Origin: Acholeplasmataceae bacterium
GTDB taxonomy: Bacteria > Bacillota_I > Bacilli_A > Acholeplasmatales > Acholeplasmataceae
Assembly (NCBI GenBank): GCA_016934175.1
Contig: JAFGTI010000006.1
Span: 1 to 28,950 of the forward strand
Reading direction: 5' to 3'
DNA: 28,950 nucleotides
The position numbers and the translations under genes are program-made. Shown here piece after piece: positions 8,166-17,537 of this stretch. Numbering within the stretch: the first letter of the stretch is position 1; the number at the start of each line of letters is the position of its first letter. The notes beneath the pieces are model-generated. The model did not search any database and had not been told where the DNA came from. It saw only the letters and a program-made list of their open reading frames with translations.

Positions 8166-10007
8166 ATGCGTGTTATCAATTTATTTCGCTTAGCAAAGGG
8201 CTTCTCTATACTTTTCTTGATTGGCGCACTTTTAACTGTCGTTCATCAATGGACTTATTCGAATGTTCCCCTATTTACACAATACTTAATCAAAACATTA
8301 ATGGCACAACCAGGAATTGCAATTGGTAATGTCAACGTAGGTGAAGTTTACTTGCCTGCTTTTTTGCTATCGTTTTTTTCTAGAACACAGAATGTCATGG
8401 AAATTGTCATGAGAATTGCAATATCTCTAATGGTTTTACAAGTCTTTAGATTTTCCTTAAGATTCGTTGAAATGTGGACTAGAGGTTTCTTACAAGAACG
8501 TATAGCAGAGAATATGCGTATACGACTTTATGGGCATATTCAAGACTTGAGTTATCAATTTCACAATAACACAGATACGGGTGATTTAATTCAAAGATGT
8601 ACTACGGATGTTGAATCAACATCTGGATTTTTGTCTGTTAGAATGTTAGATATGGTAAACTTACTTGCCACCTTATTTTTTGGTGCATATCAAATGATAT
8701 TAATCAATAAAACGATGGTTTGGGTATCCTTATCAATTATTCCATTTGTTGCGATATCTTCTATTATCTACTTTATGAAAATCGATAAAATATTTATGAA
8801 TATTGAAAAAACAGAATCTAAAATGATGACAGTAATTCAAGAAAATCTATCAGGATCAAGAGTTGTTAAAGCCTTTGCTAATGAAGTTTTCGAAATTGAA
8901 AAAATGTCTGAAAAGAATCGTGAATATGCTGAGTCTTTAATTAAAGCAAATAAAATTGTTGCTGTATACTGGGGAACAATGGACTTTATAGGAGTCACTC
9001 AATATCTCCTAATAACCGCAATTGGTGTTTATTATGTTCAAAGAGGATTAATGGATGCTGCAGGTGTAGTAGCTTCATTATCTTTGGTTGGGATGCTAAT
9101 ATGGCCAGTTCGTGGGTTAGGAAGAATGATTAACGATTTTGGTAAAGCACTTGTTGCATCTGATCGTATTAATGAGATTTTAGATAAACCAAGTGAATAT
9201 GACAATAACGGAACACAAACTCCAAACGTCAAAGGAGCAATTGAATTCAAAAATGTATCATTTAAATTTGATGATACAAATGAGCATTTACTAAAAAGTG
9301 TTAATTTCAAAATTGAAGCTGGTCAGACCGTTGCAATTATTGGTAGAACAGGTAGTGGAAAATCAACAATTATTAATCTTTTACTGAGAATGTATGAATA
9401 TCAAGAAGGTGATATATTGATTGATGGTATTTCCTTGAAAGATATTGAAAAGAAACATATTAGAAATCAAATTGGTGTAGTATTACAAGATCCTTTCTTA
9501 TATTCGAAAACTGTATATGAAAATATTGCAATCGCTCATAAAAATGCTGCAAAAGATCGTGTTTATATGGCAGCTGAAGTTGCTGCTTTAGAAAAAGACA
9601 TAAAGACTTTCAAACAGGGATATGAGACAATCGTTGGTGAAAGAGGAACTACACTTTCTGGTGGACAGAAACAAAGAGTCGCGATTGCTAGGGTATTGGT
9701 TTCTGATAAACCTATTCTTATTTTTGATGATGCACTCTCTGCGGTCGATACGAAGACTGACACGATGATAAGAGAAGCATTAAAAAATAAGGATTATAGT
9801 CATACCTCAATCATTATTACACACCGCATAACAACAGCAAAAGAAGCTGATTTGATTGTTGTTCTCGATCAAGGTAAGATTGAAGCAATAGGTTCACATA
9901 AAGAGTTAAGCGAATTGCCAGGTTTATATCAAAAACTTTGGAGTATCCAAGGAAAGCTTGAAAAAGAATTCCAAAAGGAAATCGAAAGAGGTGAGGACCA
10001 TGCATGA
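8166..10007 (+). CDS. ABC exporter half-transporter, degenerate ATP site subunit
   Basis: 613 residues: an N-terminal six-helix membrane domain (about 15-335) fused to a nucleotide-binding domain. The first outer loop is long (about 40-95). Motifs: Walker A GRTGSGKS (about 393), Q-loop VLQDPFL, signature LSGGQKQR (about 497), Walker B ILIFDDALSAVD (about 517), switch His in ITHRITT. The catalytic Glu after Walker B is Asp (DD instead of DE), as in the degenerate subunit of heterodimeric exporters of the BmrCD/LmrCD/TM287-288 type. It overlaps the second half-transporter by eight bases. Likely exports drugs, lipids or peptides from the cytosol or inner leaflet; the substrate cannot be told from sequence. 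The start has a strong AAGGAGGGG site. Confidence 0.92.
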   Translation: MRVINLFRLAKGFSILFLIGALLTVVHQWTYSNVPLFTQYLIKTLMAQPGIAIGNVNVGEVYLPAFLLSFFSRTQNVMEIVMRIAISLMVLQVFRFSLRFVEMWTRGFLQERIAENMRIRLYGHIQDLSYQFHNNTDTGDLIQRCTTDVESTSGFLSVRMLDMVNLLATLFFGAYQMILINKTMVWVSLSIIPFVAISSIIYFMKIDKIFMNIEKTESKMMTVIQENLSGSRVVKAFANEVFEIEKMSEKNREYAESLIKANKIVAVYWGTMDFIGVTQYLLITAIGVYYVQRGLMDAAGVVASLSLVGMLIWPVRGLGRMINDFGKALVASDRINEILDKPSEYDNNGTQTPNVKGAIEFKNVSFKFDDTNEHLLKSVNFKIEAGQTVAIIGRTGSGKSTIINLLLRMYEYQEGDILIDGISLKDIEKKHIRNQIGVVLQDPFLYSKTVYENIAIAHKNAAKDRVYMAAEVAALEKDIKTFKQGYETIVGERGTTLSGGQKQRVAIARVLVSDKPILIFDDALSAVDTKTDTMIREALKNKDYSHTSIIITHRITTAKEADLIVVLDQGKIEAIGSHKELSELPGLYQKLWSIQGKLEKEFQKEIERGEDHA

Positions 10008-11826
10008 TAGCGATCAAGACATAATGTATAAGGTCCAACTTGGAACATGGAAAAAAATAATAGGAATTGTTTTTAAATCTAAAAAAAGGATTTTTTTACT
10101 AATCCTATTTTCCGGTTTTGTTTCCTTGTTAGATAGTGGATTTCCACTAATTAATCGATATGCAATTGACACATTTTTTATTGGTGGAGATTATTCGACA
10201 TGGCCATATTTTATCGCTGTAAATATTTTGGTTGCTACAGGATTTGGATTAGGTATTTGGGGATTTATTTATCAAGCAGGTATTATTGAAGCTGAAGTAA
10301 GCTTTGAATTAAGAAGACAAGCATTTAAAAATCTACAAATGTTGTCACATACATATTTTGATAAAACACCACAAGGGTGGATTATGGCAAGAATGACTTC
10401 TGATGCAAGAAAGTTATCACTGATTATTTCATGGGGTATCGTCGATTTAGTTTGGGCAATTTTTTCAATGATTATCATCCTAACAATACTCTATATAACC
10501 TTCTTTAAACTCGCAGTTATTATTACTATTGCACTTCCAATCATGTTATTTGTAGCTTTTGTATTCAGAAAAATTATCTTAAAACAACACCGAGTTGCTA
10601 GAAGATACAACTCACAGTTGACAGCACAGTACAACGAAGGTTTTTTAGGTGCTAAAACAACCAAAAGTTTGAGTATTGAGGATACTAATTATCTAGAATT
10701 TTCAGACACAGCACACTTGTTGAAAAGGTCAAGTGTTAAGGCTGTTATTTCTTCAGCTTTATTCTCTTCAATTATCTTAGTGATTGCATATTTTGCAGTT
10801 GCAACAACAATGATTAGTGGTAGTATTTTTGTACTTGAGGTTGCAATTACAATAGGAACACTTCAGATGTTTATTGCGTATACAATAAATTTCTTTGAAC
10901 CTGTTATGGCTCTATCTAGAATCATTTCAGATTTACAAAATGCACAGGCTTCTGCTGAACGTATCGTTGGCTTAATAGAGACAAAATCAGATCTTACTGA
11001 TACGCCAGAAGTTGAAGCGGTATATGGTTCGCTATTCGATGATCATAAAGAAAACTGGGAACCTTTAAAAGGTGATATTGAATTTAGAGATGTTTCATTT
11101 TATTATCTGGAAAATGAGCATATTCTAACAAATTTTAATTTGAAAGTAAATGCTGGTCAGAGTGTTGCTTTAGTTGGACATACTGGATCGGGTAAAACGA
11201 CAATTGTTAATCTTCTATCAAGATTTTATGAACCTACATCTGGTACGATTTTAATTGATGGAAAAGATTATAAAGAAAGAAGTATTCATTGGTTACATAG
11301 TAAACTTGGATATGTTTTGCAAAGCCCTCATTTGTTTAGTACAACAGTACTAGAAAATATTAGATATGGACGTTTAGATGCAACTGATGAGGAAGTAATT
11401 TATGCCGCTAAAATTGTTGGTGTTGATGACTTTGTTAAAAAAATGGATTTAGGGTATCAAACTTTTGTTGGTGAAGGTGGAAACTTATTGTCGGTGGGTC
11501 AAAAACAGTTGATATCATTTGCAAGAGCTGTATTGGCTAATCCAAGAATATTGATTTTAGATGAGGCAACCTCATCTATTGATTCGGAATCAGAGATAAT
11601 TATTCAAAAAGCTACAGAATTCTTATTAAATGATCGTACAAGTTTTATTGTTGCTCATCGATTATCAACCATTGTTAATTCAGATTTGATTATTATGCTT
11701 GATATGGGTAAAATTATTGAAATGGGATCACATGAAGAACTTTTAGCAAAACGCGGAGCTTACTTCGAACTTTATCGAAATCAATTTATTAAAGAAAAAG
11801 AAAAGGTATACGAAGAACTCATTTAA
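10000..11826 (+). CDS. ABC exporter half-transporter, catalytic subunit
   Basis: 608 residues from ATG 10000, chosen because GAGGTGAGG precedes it; an in-frame ATG at 9958 lies inside the previous gene and lacks such a site. Membrane domain with six helices (about 25-330), then the nucleotide-binding domain: Walker A GHTGSGKT (about 393), Q-loop VLQSPHLF, signature LSVGQKQL (about 497), Walker B ILILDEATSSID with the catalytic Glu, switch His in VAHRLST. The signature is LSVGQ where LSGGQ is standard. This subunit's normal Walker A/B should pair with the partner's LSGGQ, and the partner's DD site with this LSVGQ, giving one active and one degenerate ATP site. It overlaps the first subunit by eight bases, so the two are made together. 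Confidence 0.92.
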   Translation: MHDSDQDIMYKVQLGTWKKIIGIVFKSKKRIFLLILFSGFVSLLDSGFPLINRYAIDTFFIGGDYSTWPYFIAVNILVATGFGLGIWGFIYQAGIIEAEVSFELRRQAFKNLQMLSHTYFDKTPQGWIMARMTSDARKLSLIISWGIVDLVWAIFSMIIILTILYITFFKLAVIITIALPIMLFVAFVFRKIILKQHRVARRYNSQLTAQYNEGFLGAKTTKSLSIEDTNYLEFSDTAHLLKRSSVKAVISSALFSSIILVIAYFAVATTMISGSIFVLEVAITIGTLQMFIAYTINFFEPVMALSRIISDLQNAQASAERIVGLIETKSDLTDTPEVEAVYGSLFDDHKENWEPLKGDIEFRDVSFYYLENEHILTNFNLKVNAGQSVALVGHTGSGKTTIVNLLSRFYEPTSGTILIDGKDYKERSIHWLHSKLGYVLQSPHLFSTTVLENIRYGRLDATDEEVIYAAKIVGVDDFVKKMDLGYQTFVGEGGNLLSVGQKQLISFARAVLANPRILILDEATSSIDSESEIIIQKATEFLLNDRTSFIVAHRLSTIVNSDLIIMLDMGKIIEMGSHEELLAKRGAYFELYRNQFIKEKEKVYEELI

Positions 11827-11878
11827 TAAAAAAAGAAAAAAGGTATTAAATACACTATCATAAGATAGAGGTGATTTG

Positions 11879-13951
11879 ATGTCTTTTTTATTATCATTTT
11901 TTAGTTTATTTACTATTTTAAATGCTCAAGTTGAATGGATCTATGATCAATTAAAGGTACCTCTTTATTCGGATATAGAAGAGTTTAAGTATTTACCTAA
12001 AGCAGAATTATTTATTAACGGCGTCAGCATTTATGATCCGCAAATGTATTATGAAAGAGATGCCGTTGATCATACTTTTTTTTCGGTTATATCCACGAGT
12101 TATCTCAAAACATATACAATGCGCTATAGAGTTGTATTTCCTACGTATCAAGTGAGTAACGTTCACGATATTATTTTTGATATTGTAGATGTAACATCCC
12201 CTGAAATTTTAGCAATCAAAACATTCAAAATACCTTTAGGTCAAAACAGCGTTGACTTTTATTCAGGACTGATTATTTCAGATAATTACGATACAAATGA
12301 TCAATTAATCACTTCAATTAATTCAATAGAAGTGATATGGAATCAAGTTGGAATTTATGATATTTATTATCAAGTATCAGATACATCAGGAAATTATATT
12401 AATCAAACAACTACACTGGAAATATATGATTATTTAGCTCCTGAAATTATACAAAAAGAATTGTTAATCATTCCATATGAGTCCTTATTTTTATGGCGCG
12501 ATTTTTTCGATGTTGAGGATAATGATGACCCATTTCCATCGGTTGTTATGAATGATTTTTCTGTCGATTATACGCATCTTGGACTATACGATATATCTTT
12601 GACAGCAACAGATCAAAATGGATTATCAACGACAAAGTTTTATAAGTTGTCAATCGTTGACAATGAACCACCAATAATTATAACAAGAAGCAATCCATTG
12701 CCAATTTCTGTTGGTTCATTTTCTGATAGTATTAATTTCAATGATTATATTTTGAGTCTAAGCGATAATTATGATGAACTGAATTTAGATGATCTTTCAG
12801 TAATGAATGATATTGAATTCGATATGATTGGCACTTATGAGATTACATATTGTATCGAAGACTCATCTGGCAATTCAGCTACCAAGAAAATGAACATAGA
12901 TGTTGTTGATAATCAAAAACCGACAATTGAATTATTATCGCCTTTAGTGTTTGATGTTTTTGATGAAGAACCCTTTTATATACAACTTATTGATTTTCAT
13001 GATAATTATACAGATCATGATAGTTTATCGATTAAGATTACCGAATCTGTAAAGATGAATCAAATTGGGAATTATGCTATAGCGATTGAAGTATCCGATC
13101 AAGCAAAAAATATTTCAATGTACTATGGTTATGTGTCTATCGTCGATAGAATTCCACCTGAGATGAATCAAATCAATGATATTCTGATTACGGATTTCAA
13201 ACAAAAAGATTTAAATAATTATTTTGAAACAAGCGATAATTACGATTCACCAACAGATATCACTTTAATCATTGATGATCAATACGTCATTTATAACCAA
13301 ATTGGATCATATCCCTTATATATTGATGTCTATGATCAATCATTAAATCATTTTCAATTTATTTCAGAAGTTCATGTTATCGATATAATTGAGCCAATTC
13401 TAAGCCTTAAACAAACAGTTTTGAATGCTGAAATTTTTTCTGAGCCGATTGAGCTATCGTTCTTTATTTTAGAAATCGATGATAATTATGACGACTTATC
13501 TATAGAAGATGTCATGATTACGGATGACATTAATTATGATCAACTAGGGATTTATCTTGTCACTTATTGTTTGTTGGATTCTTCGATGAATAAAGTATTA
13601 GAGTATATGTATGTAATCATTGATGATTTAACACCACCAAGAGTAGAATTACCTCCAATCACACTTGGAATCAATGCGTATTTCAATCCTTTGCAAGGTG
13701 TTATCACAAATGATAATTTAGATGAAGTCGAAATTCATACTTTTCCTAAAGAGTTAGATACGAGTGTTCCAGGAATAAAAGAAATCACATATGTTATTTC
13801 TGATCTTAGAGGAAATTACACTATAGGAATTAGAAAAATTATAGTTGAAGAAGTAAGTCAAGAGATATCAATAAAAGAATATATACCTATTGTTTTGGTA
13901 ACAATCTTAGGTGGAGGTGTATGTTACTATATTTATAAAAAAATGACTTAG
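11879..13951 (+). CDS. Membrane-anchored surface protein with about seven Ig-like domains
   Basis: 690 residues from ATG 11879, with AGAGGTGAT ending four bases upstream; a TTG directly before the ATG is unlikely to be used. A hydrophobic stretch at 1-16 ending in LNA looks like a signal peptide, though it has no positive charge before it. From about residue 100 there are about seven units of 75-80 residues, each opening with a D-x-x-x-P-x-I-like strand (VDVTSPEI, YDYLAPEI, VDNEPPII, VDNQKPTI, VDRIPPEM, IDIIEPIL, IDDLTPPRV) and holding a D-N-Y-D motif, a G-x-Y turn and D-x-S-G-N-like end. This matches DUF5011/HYR-type bacterial Ig-like folds. A single transmembrane helix (about 664-684) with a short KK tail ends it. 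The mature array therefore faces outward. It lies 52 bases after the ABC pair and probably shares its message. Partner and ligand are unknown. Confidence 0.8.
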   Translation: MSFLLSFFSLFTILNAQVEWIYDQLKVPLYSDIEEFKYLPKAELFINGVSIYDPQMYYERDAVDHTFFSVISTSYLKTYTMRYRVVFPTYQVSNVHDIIFDIVDVTSPEILAIKTFKIPLGQNSVDFYSGLIISDNYDTNDQLITSINSIEVIWNQVGIYDIYYQVSDTSGNYINQTTTLEIYDYLAPEIIQKELLIIPYESLFLWRDFFDVEDNDDPFPSVVMNDFSVDYTHLGLYDISLTATDQNGLSTTKFYKLSIVDNEPPIIITRSNPLPISVGSFSDSINFNDYILSLSDNYDELNLDDLSVMNDIEFDMIGTYEITYCIEDSSGNSATKKMNIDVVDNQKPTIELLSPLVFDVFDEEPFYIQLIDFHDNYTDHDSLSIKITESVKMNQIGNYAIAIEVSDQAKNISMYYGYVSIVDRIPPEMNQINDILITDFKQKDLNNYFETSDNYDSPTDITLIIDDQYVIYNQIGSYPLYIDVYDQSLNHFQFISEVHVIDIIEPILSLKQTVLNAEIFSEPIELSFFILEIDDNYDDLSIEDVMITDDINYDQLGIYLVTYCLLDSSMNKVLEYMYVIIDDLTPPRVELPPITLGINAYFNPLQGVITNDNLDEVEIHTFPKELDTSVPGIKEITYVISDLRGNYTIGIRKIIVEEVSQEISIKEYIPIVLVTILGGGVCYYIYKKMT

Positions 13952-13961
13952 GATGAAGTCT

Positions 13962-13990
13962 TTGACAAACAATTAAGATTAAACTATAAT
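13962..13990 (+). promoter_or_regulatory. Full-consensus promoter of flavodoxin gene
   Basis: TTGACA (13962-13967), exactly 17 bases, TATAAT (13985-13990): a perfect sigma-70/SigA promoter. No terminator is visible between the preceding gene's stop (13951) and this promoter. Strong expression is expected. Confidence 0.9.
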
Positions 13991-14033
13991 GTCAACGGGG
14001 ATATCATGTCTATTACAAAAGGAGATTATAATC

Positions 14034-14462
14034 ATGGCAGATGTATTATTAGTTTATTGGAGTGGAACAGGCAACACTGAGATTATGGCAAAAAAAATTA
14101 AAGAAGGACTTGAAAAATCAAATTTAACAGTTGATATCAAAACAGTTGACCAGATTAAAATTAATGAAGTTGCTTCTTATGATAAAATAATGTTTGGCTG
14201 TCCAGCTATGGGAGTTGAGAATTTAGAGGAAGATGAATTTGAACCTTTCTTTGATGAAGCCAAACCTATATTGACTAACAAAAAAATTGCAATCTTTGGA
14301 TCCTATGGGTGGGGCGATGGAGAGTGGATGGACGCATGGCAAAAGCAATTAACTTCCAATGGAGCATATCTATTTGATGAGGGGTTAAAGATAAATTCCA
14401 CACCTAGTGGTGAAGAAGAAGAAATATGTGTTGCATATGGTGAATCATTTGCGAGATTTTAA
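14034..14462 (+). CDS. Flavodoxin
   Basis: 142 residues. Small FMN electron carrier. The phosphate loop SGTGNTEIMA (about residues 9-18) is diagnostic for the family, followed by FGCPAMGVENLEEDEFEPF (60s loop) and the GSYGWGDGEWMDAW loop that flanks the isoalloxazine ring. ATG 14034 is preceded by AAAGGAGAT; an in-frame ATG at 13989 overlaps the -10 box and cannot be the start. Short-chain, clostridial-type flavodoxin. It is a single-gene unit with a perfect promoter and its own terminator, in keeping with a constitutive, abundant redox protein that may replace ferredoxin. The partner reductase is not in the window. Confidence 0.93.
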   Translation: MADVLLVYWSGTGNTEIMAKKIKEGLEKSNLTVDIKTVDQIKINEVASYDKIMFGCPAMGVENLEEDEFEPFFDEAKPILTNKKIAIFGSYGWGDGEWMDAWQKQLTSNGAYLFDEGLKINSTPSGEEEEICVAYGESFARF

Positions 14463-14470
14463 TACAATTT

Positions 14471-14498
14471 AAAAAATGCTTGCTTAGCATTTTTTTTA
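14471..14498 (+). terminator. Terminator after flavodoxin
   Basis: Ten-base stem AAAAAATGCT (14471-14480) with AGCATTTTTT (14486-14495), 5-base loop, and T-run. Good rho-independent form. Confidence 0.85.
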
Positions 14499-14520
14499 TA
14501 ATAAATGAACATAATATTGG

Positions 14521-14539
14521 TATAATGAGACTAGGTGAT
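14521..14539 (+). promoter_or_regulatory. dnaE -10 box and adjoining RBS
   Basis: TATAAT at 14521-14526, six bases, then AGGTGAT at 14533-14539. No clear -35 lies at the right distance (ATAATA at 14498). The expected start falls at the ribosome site, as at recG (1733-1751). Confidence 0.65.
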
Positions 14540-14543
14540 TGAT

Positions 14544-17537
14544 GTGTTCGGAGTACTCTATTTACAAAGTTCATATAGTATGCTTAAAAATAGTATCCCC
14601 CTATCTTCCTTAATAAAGGAAGTTAAATCCGGAGGATATGACTTTATTGCATTATCAGATGATAACTTGCATGGCATGCTTGCGCTTCATCATGAAGCTA
14701 AAAATGAAAAAATAAAACCTGTTTTAGGGCTTAAGATTAAAGTCCAAACTGATCTTTCAGAAACAGGTTTTTTAGTCTATGTGAAAAGCGACGATGGATT
14801 TCAGAATTTACTCAAATTATCATTAATCAAAAATGAGAAAGATTTTGATATAAATCAATTGAAAAAACTTCAAAAAGGTTTGATATTTGTGAGTTCAGGT
14901 GGCGATTCAATCATCAATCAGGCTATTGCATCTGAAGATTATGATTTAGCCAAACATTGGAGTTTGAAATTCAACGAATACTTTGATGATTTCTATTTGG
15001 GGTTATCACTTGATACTTTTGATTTAGAGATGAAAATCGCACCCATTATTTTTCAATTATCAGAGCAAATTGGTATCAAGATGGTTCCAATTCATCAAAC
15101 ATCTTACCTTTCAAAAGATGATAGGGAAGTCTATGAAGCTTTGATAAAAATCGAAGATGAAAAGAACGAAATGCCTAAAGATGCAAATTATTCCTTTTTA
15201 TCTAGAAATCATTTAGAGCAAATGTTTTCAGACTATCCATTTGTATTTGATACACTTTCCAAAATGATTGATTCAATTTCATATATTTATCAACTCCCAC
15301 ATTTTGAAATGCCTATCTATCAAGTTGAAGTGGGAACACCTAGTCAATATTTAAAATCATTAGCAAAAGTTGGACTTAAAAAACGACTTACAAAGATTCC
15401 TTCAGCAGACGTTAAAGTTTATCAAGAACGACTTATATATGAACTTGCAGTAATACATAAAATGGGGTTTGATAATTATTTTCTAATAGTCTATGATTTT
15501 GTTAAATATGCGAAAACTCATGACATTTTAGTTGGTCCAGGAAGAGGATCATCTGCTGGTTCATTAGTAGCTTATTGTTTAGGTATTACAGATGTAGATC
15601 CAATAACTTATGATTTATTATTTGAACGTTTTTTAAATCCTGAACGTATTAGTATGCCTGATATTGATATGGATTTTCCAGATAATAAACGCGATGAAGT
15701 ACTACAATATGTCAAAGAAAAATATGGTAAAAATCATATTATCTCTATTGTTACCTTTGGTACATTTGCCTTGAGATCATCAATTCGGGATATAGCGCGT
15801 GTAATGAAAATTGATCCATCACGTGTTAAAGGCATTATTCAAAGAGTTATCAATGATGATGTCGATGAGACAGATTATGAAATGGTTAGGTTACTTAATG
15901 TTGCCAAAAAAATTGAAGGACTTCCAAGACATACAGGAACACATGCAGCAGGAATGATATTGGCTCACCAAGATTTAACCAAATATATTCCTCTACAATA
16001 TGGATTATATGACTTTTATCAAAGTCAACTCGAAGCCAAAGAATTGGAATCTTTGGGATTACTCAAAATGGATTTTCTGGGTATTAGAAATTTAGCAGTA
16101 ATAGATGAAGTCATCAAGATGATTAATGAAACAGGAGAAAATTTCGTACTTAGCAATTTAAAACTAGATGACCCTAAAACTTATCAATTATTAGAAAGTG
16201 GAGAGACGAATGGAATTTTTCAGTTAGAATCATCTGGAATGCGTGCGACACTAAGAAAATTAAAACCAAACCAGTTTGAGGATATTGTTGCAATACTTGC
16301 ACTTTATAGACCAGGTCCTATGGACAATATCGATGAGTATATTGCCAGAAGAGATGGTAAATCTTTTGATTATATTCATCCAAAATTGGAACAAATACTA
16401 AAACCGACATATGGAATTATAGTTTATCAAGAACAAATTATGCGTATTGCATCAGAATTTGCAGGATATACACTAGCGGAAGCTGATTTACTAAGAAGGG
16501 GTATCTCTAAAAAAGATAAAGATATTTTAAACGAAGAAAGACAAAGATTTATCAAAAAATGTCAAACTAAGAATTATAATTCTTTAATTAGCGAACAAAT
16601 TTATGATTACATTGTAAAATTTGCTGATTATGGATTTAATAGAAGTCACAGTGTGGCTTACGCACTCGTTGCTTATCAGATGGCATACTTAAAAGCAAAC
16701 TATTTCCCCTTTTTCATGACAATTCTTTTATCAAGTGTCACTGGTAATGATACGCAAACTAATGATTATATTAATGAAGTAAGAAGACATCAAATTGAAA
16801 TACGTCCACCACATATCAATTATTCAACCGATCAATACATTTTTATGAACCAAGCAATATATATGCCGTTATTGGCTGTAAAAAGTATTGGGAGATTGAC
16901 AGTTCAGAAAATGATTGAAGAAAGAAAAAATGGACCATTTGCTGACTATCAAAATTTCAAATTCAGAATGAAAAAAGATTTGAATGATAAAAATATGGAA
17001 ATGCTCATTCACTGTGGAGCATTTGATGATTTTGAATATAATCATAAAACGATGATTGAACATAAACAAATCGAAAATGCTGGATATGAACAATATATAA
17101 CAGACTACAAAGTTCATATATCTGAAGATTTCACATTTGCAGAAAAAGCTGAATTTGAAAAAGAAGCGTTGGGCGTTAATTTAGTTTATCATCCATTACT
17201 GGCATATAAAGAAATTATTAAAAAATTGAAATTGAAAACATTAATTGATTTAGAATCAAAAACTGAAATTGAAGTATTAGCGTTTATTAAAAAAACTAAA
17301 GTCATCAAAACAAAACAAGGGAAACAAATGGCATTTGTTGAATTAGATGACGGAATGGTTCAAATTGAAGCCACTCTCTTTCAAGACGCCTATATGAAAT
17401 ATAAAGATTTATTAACTAACGATTTAAATATATTCCGAATCAAAGTGAATTTCTACAATCAAAAGAAATCATATGTTATTGAATCAATGAAACAAATTAA
17501 TGAACCAATTTTAGAGATAAAAGAAGGACTTTTATGA
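14544..17537 (+). CDS. dnaE: DNA polymerase III alpha subunit, DnaE type
   Basis: Replicative DNA polymerase of the C-family. From GTG 14544 it has 997 residues; an in-frame GTG at 14535 lies within the AGGTGAT ribosome site and is rejected. Domains: N-terminal PHP domain, palm/thumb/fingers with GPGRGSSAGSLVAYCLG (about 331) and the catalytic PDIDMDFPD (about 372), then TGTHAAGM, QLESSGMR, LYRPGPMDNI, YQEQIMRIA, FNRSHSVAYA, and a C-terminal OB-fold (about 900-985, EVLAFIKKTKVIKTKQGKQM). The length fits the short DnaE of Mollicutes/Bacillota, which serve alongside PolC. The PHP signature that usually reads HLHVHSEYS is VLYLQSSYS here and the following DH is DD, so the metal-binding His residues are missing. 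It overlaps the cation efflux gene by four bases. Confidence 0.95.
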   Translation: MFGVLYLQSSYSMLKNSIPLSSLIKEVKSGGYDFIALSDDNLHGMLALHHEAKNEKIKPVLGLKIKVQTDLSETGFLVYVKSDDGFQNLLKLSLIKNEKDFDINQLKKLQKGLIFVSSGGDSIINQAIASEDYDLAKHWSLKFNEYFDDFYLGLSLDTFDLEMKIAPIIFQLSEQIGIKMVPIHQTSYLSKDDREVYEALIKIEDEKNEMPKDANYSFLSRNHLEQMFSDYPFVFDTLSKMIDSISYIYQLPHFEMPIYQVEVGTPSQYLKSLAKVGLKKRLTKIPSADVKVYQERLIYELAVIHKMGFDNYFLIVYDFVKYAKTHDILVGPGRGSSAGSLVAYCLGITDVDPITYDLLFERFLNPERISMPDIDMDFPDNKRDEVLQYVKEKYGKNHIISIVTFGTFALRSSIRDIARVMKIDPSRVKGIIQRVINDDVDETDYEMVRLLNVAKKIEGLPRHTGTHAAGMILAHQDLTKYIPLQYGLYDFYQSQLEAKELESLGLLKMDFLGIRNLAVIDEVIKMINETGENFVLSNLKLDDPKTYQLLESGETNGIFQLESSGMRATLRKLKPNQFEDIVAILALYRPGPMDNIDEYIARRDGKSFDYIHPKLEQILKPTYGIIVYQEQIMRIASEFAGYTLAEADLLRRGISKKDKDILNEERQRFIKKCQTKNYNSLISEQIYDYIVKFADYGFNRSHSVAYALVAYQMAYLKANYFPFFMTILLSSVTGNDTQTNDYINEVRRHQIEIRPPHINYSTDQYIFMNQAIYMPLLAVKSIGRLTVQKMIEERKNGPFADYQNFKFRMKKDLNDKNMEMLIHCGAFDDFEYNHKTMIEHKQIENAGYEQYITDYKVHISEDFTFAEKAEFEKEALGVNLVYHPLLAYKEIIKKLKLKTLIDLESKTEIEVLAFIKKTKVIKTKQGKQMAFVELDDGMVQIEATLFQDAYMKYKDLLTNDLNIFRIKVNFYNQKKSYVIESMKQINEPILEIKEGLL

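Noticed and set aside
9817..10038. A 73-codon frame on the - strand across the junction of the two ABC genes
   Set aside because: It lies within two well-supported overlapping + strand genes and has no recognisable motif.
11855..11868. CTATC-ATAA-GATAG hairpin just before the Ig-array gene as a regulatory element
   Set aside because: Five weak base pairs are expected often by chance in DNA of this composition, and no T-run follows.
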